Origin: Epiperipatus broadwayi
Taxonomy: Eukaryota > Onychophora > Udeonychophora > Euonychophora > Peripatidae
Direction of reading: 5' to 3'
DNA length: 64,000 bases
Assembly (NCBI GenBank): GCA_028023455.1
Contig: JAQFVV010012416.1
Coordinates: forward strand, 9,427,967-9,491,966
Each line of letters opens with the position of its first letter. Position 1 is the first letter of the stretch. Shown here piece after piece: positions 60,985 to 64,000 of this stretch. Position numbers and translations under genes: made by a program. The notes under the pieces were generated by a model. That model was not told the DNA's origin and ran no database searches. It saw only the letters and a program-made list of their open reading frames with translations.

Positions 60985-61025
60985 TCTCCAGACTGTTTTC
61001 GAGCTGTGGCTCTCTTCAGTGATGA
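60985..61025 (-). ncRNA. Hammerhead ribozyme motif (type I), family F, intact core
   Basis: CUGAAGA (61019-61013), stem II GAGC (61012-61009) with GCUC (61004-61001) around CACA, GAAA (61000-60997), a short stem III region ACAG, and cleavage triplet GUC ending at 60991. Stem I pairs UCAUCA (61025-61020) with UGGAGA (60990-60985) with one A-A mismatch. Flanks (GATTGTTCCCATC, TATAGGTCATGTGAT) tie it loosely to family E. Confidence 0.7.
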
Positions 61026-61435
61026 GCTATTGGTATATGCAAGCTATATAGGTCATGTGATATACAACATGATTTTATTACTATATATATGTATTGAGAT
61101 CGATTTCTATCTCATATATAATTAAGAAAGTGAAAGTTGGCAATCATAGGTTGGAATCAGATATTATATATTAAATTTAGCATCATTAAAGTTAGGTTTC
61201 TACCTTAAAGGAACACATACATATATAGATAAAGATATGTGTGTTCAAAAAAAACTAAATCTAATTTATTTCAGCTAAATAAACTTGTTTAAAAGTTGTG
61301 CTATAGACAGTAAATCAAATATTTTTCTTTAATAAAGAAATACATTGTACAGGCTTACAACTGCATTTATATATGTAATATATGTGGGATTCGAACTCAG
61401 ACTTTCATACGACCCACAACTCTCAGTGCCATCTT

Positions 61436-61505
61436 ATATTGCTGACCCTGATCACACACATTATTTTCAAATGTATGTGATCAAGTGGGTCAGCAATATA
61501 TAATT
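61436..61505. repeat. Hairpin-forming inverted repeat
   Basis: ATATTGCTGACCC with GATCACACACATT pairs with AATGTATGTGATC and GGGTCAGCAATAT, leaving a short loop (TTTCAA) and a small bulge. The TTCGAACTCAGACTTTCA to its left is the complement of the family A tail, so this may be a relic of that repeat. Confidence 0.6.
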
Positions 61506-61747
61506 AAGAAGATCAGATTAATTAAGAAAATTTTAACATGAAATAGTTTATCACAATATTAAAATGAATTCCTTTGTTCAATGCTTTGCAAATGTTTCAA
61601 AATTTTAATTAAAAGCATGTTTTAGCGATTAAGATAAACTAATTGTAATGCTATTCAACATTTTTTTTTATCTCAGGAATTTTGTATAAATATTGGTCTT
61701 AATTAAAAATAATTACTGGTCTGTCTGGATAAGAAAATTTGTAACTG

Positions 61748-61756
61748 TATAAATAG
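61748..61756 (+). promoter_or_regulatory. TATA-box-like sequence, no gene attached
   Basis: TATAAATAG followed by GGG looks like a core promoter. No open frame follows. It could belong to a decayed retroelement terminus. Confidence 0.2.
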
Positions 61757-62491
61757 GGGTAACTTTCAGAAAATAATGCTATCTCTGTTCACCATTTCAA
61801 GAAACCTCTTCAAGCAGTTGAAACAACCATCATGTGTTGCTAAAGCCACCAAAAAACTTTCTCAAGCATGGATCTCATTAACCAGGATGTCCATCTCTGT
61901 TGGATGAAACAGTTCCAACCTCATGTCATCCAACTATATGTATGTAATATCATAGCTATAACAAACACACTTCTTAACAAGTTTAATATAAACATTGCCC
62001 TGAAGGTGAAAACTTGATTGTGACTAAATATTTGGAAAACTATTAGTGAACTATAAAAGAACTCTTCTTCATGATGTCCAAAATTGGAATATATGTGTCA
62101 AAACTTAATTCTAGATATATATTTAAGATAATATTTCAGCCATCTGTGGATTTAAGATAATTTAATTTAATTTATGAGCAACAACAATTTAATAAACTTA
62201 AAGAGCTTCTAGTTACTACAAACTAGTAATAGTATCTAAGTCAATTTATAATTTATGCATTTGTATGTATTTTCTTTTTTTTTTAATATTAACTTTTTGT
62301 ATTTTATTTATACTTTATAATACTTACTTTGGATTTTAATATAAAATTTGACATATATGTACAAGATATGTTCTTGAATATTTAAAAGTGATAAAATGTA
62401 TATGTGCTAATAAATAGTAATGATGGATAAGTTATAGGGTGTTCAATCATTGTTAAAATAAAAAGTAAATTGGTGATTATCATTACTCATT

Positions 62492-62952
<461 letters not shown>

Positions 62953-63264
62953 AAATCACTGCAGTTTAATTGATATGTGTCAAATGTGCAATCGTTTTGT
63001 TTTGCTTTACAATCTTCTATCACTTATTACATTCCTAATACTCAGGATCCCAGTCCTCCCCCTTTTTTTCTAAATGCACATAAATCGTTTATTTTTATTT
63101 TTTTAAATAATTGTATAAACATTATGTAACAGTATGTATTTTTAATAAAATTACATACTTTTACCTAACTGATTCCTTAATTTAATAATACTAAAAGGAA
63201 TAAATCATAAGCAAATATATATAGCAAGCTGCTTGCTATTTATAGTTTATATACATATGTATAT

Positions 63265-64000
63265 TGTAACGAGCACAGACGTTCGTTACATTGTTTTTTT
63301 ATTTATTTATTAAACATGAAAGTAAATTAAAAAGTTTGCATTTAAAAATTTTCTTTAAGAATTAAAAATTGAAATTAAATATCATCTTAAACTCTTATAT
63401 ATTAAATCGCACAGATAATGAAAAATTATTAAAATAAAACTTTATTAAAGAAAAAGTATTTTACAACTAAATTTTAAAAAGATTTGGAAATAAAATTATA
63501 TCTTTTAAAATATATCTTTGATTTGGAAAACAGGTTAATTAATCAGAAATGGAAATGATAAATTTAATTAGTCAAATGTAAACCAGCCTTGGGCATTTAA
63601 ATGTAAAAACATAGGTCAGATAGGAAAACAATAGAAACAAATAGCCAATGAAAGAAATCCATCGGGAAATTGGACCTCAGCGAAAGGATCATCACATCGA
63701 TGACATAATGCCAAGTCAATCCTTCGAATACGTATAAAAGGAAAATTTGGAAATTATTAATTAGTGAGTTATTATGATTATTACGATGTGACAGATAGAT
63801 GTTAGTGCGGAGGTGTGGGAGAAGAGATTGAAGGACGCACGTTCAATCCCTTCAGTTGTTATAAAATGGAAAAATGAAACATCACTTTTCTTGTATTCAG
63901 AGGACCATAGGATCATTGGGAAATTTAACGCTGGATTTCAAACGGCAAGCAATTGTAAAAGATGAACATTTCTAAAACCGTAAGAACTTTCTAAGATATA
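63265..64000 (+). mobile_element. Possible LTR retrotransposon terminus, cut by the window edge
   Basis: TGTAACGA (63265-63272) and TCGTTACA (63283-63290) form an inverted pair, and TGTAACG resembles the start of some Ty3/Gypsy-type LTRs. A TATAAAAG (63733-63740) lies about 470 bp downstream, and base composition rises in GC toward the edge. No primer-binding site or second LTR is in view, so this is only a suggestion. Confidence 0.3.

Overview
This window is AT-rich, repeat-dominated, intron-containing animal DNA. The one host gene fragment I can identify is the first coding exon of a MADD/Rab3-GEP (uDENN-DENN RabGEF) gene on the minus strand at 23399-24015. An acceptor-like site lies upstream of it and a clean GTGAGT donor downstream. 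The protein keeps the family signature and has a linker piece (GSRRNSG) that I remember from arthropod Rab3-GEF proteins, so a protostome, perhaps an arthropod, is my best guess. The evidence for that is thin. No bacterial-type operons, rRNA genes or CRISPR arrays are visible.

Almost everything else is decayed mobile DNA. There are RTE-like LINEs: a 5'-truncated copy at 1457-4221 with an exact 11-bp target-site duplication, plus pieces near 5.4, 22.2, 31.6 and 56.9 kb. Older LINE reverse-transcriptase relics lie near 6.7, 9.3, 14.4 and 48.6 kb. A Penelope-like element (PLE) relic with RT and GIY-YIG signatures is at 53.5-54.4 kb. DNA transposons are two Tigger/pogo-like elements (7449-8738 and 47125-48428), a Tc1/mariner-like element with long inverted repeats (27868-30545), and hAT-type MITEs (21525-21986 and 47627-47826). 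Four tRNA-shaped SINE-like elements and a compound GATA/CAGA microsatellite (62493-62952) complete the set.

The most striking layer is a network of repeats carrying type I hammerhead ribozyme (HHR) motifs. At least six sites keep the full CUGANGA...GAAA...UH core with plausible stems: 392-436, 22398-22440, 40113-40154, 55427-55466, 55801-55840 and 60985-61025. Many decayed copies lie between them. They occur in several unrelated arrangements: dispersed units, a direct tandem array (55323-56130), and foldback structures with one HHR in each arm (39919-40270, 42676-42940, 34619-35390). Stem II shows compensatory changes between copies. The PLE relic is adjacent to the tandem array and to another HHR-like foldback, which fits the known association of PLEs with hammerheads; the non-autonomous units may have used such an element for mobilisation. 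Two long near-perfect palindromes (37155-37360 and 37372-37595) lie in the same repeat-rich zone.

Layout: 0-7 kb RTE copies and an HHR repeat; 7-9 kb Tigger; 9-17 kb LINE relics; 17-23 kb palindrome, hAT MITE and nested RTE/HHR element; 23-25 kb MADD exon; 25-31 kb mostly a Tc1-like transposon; 31-33 kb RTE relic; 34-43 kb HHR repeats, palindromes and minisatellite; 43-49 kb SINEs, Tigger and LINE relics; 53-57 kb PLE, HHR tandem array and RTE; 58-64 kb SINE, HHR, microsatellite and a possible LTR at the right edge. Boundaries of decayed repeats are approximate and were read by eye.
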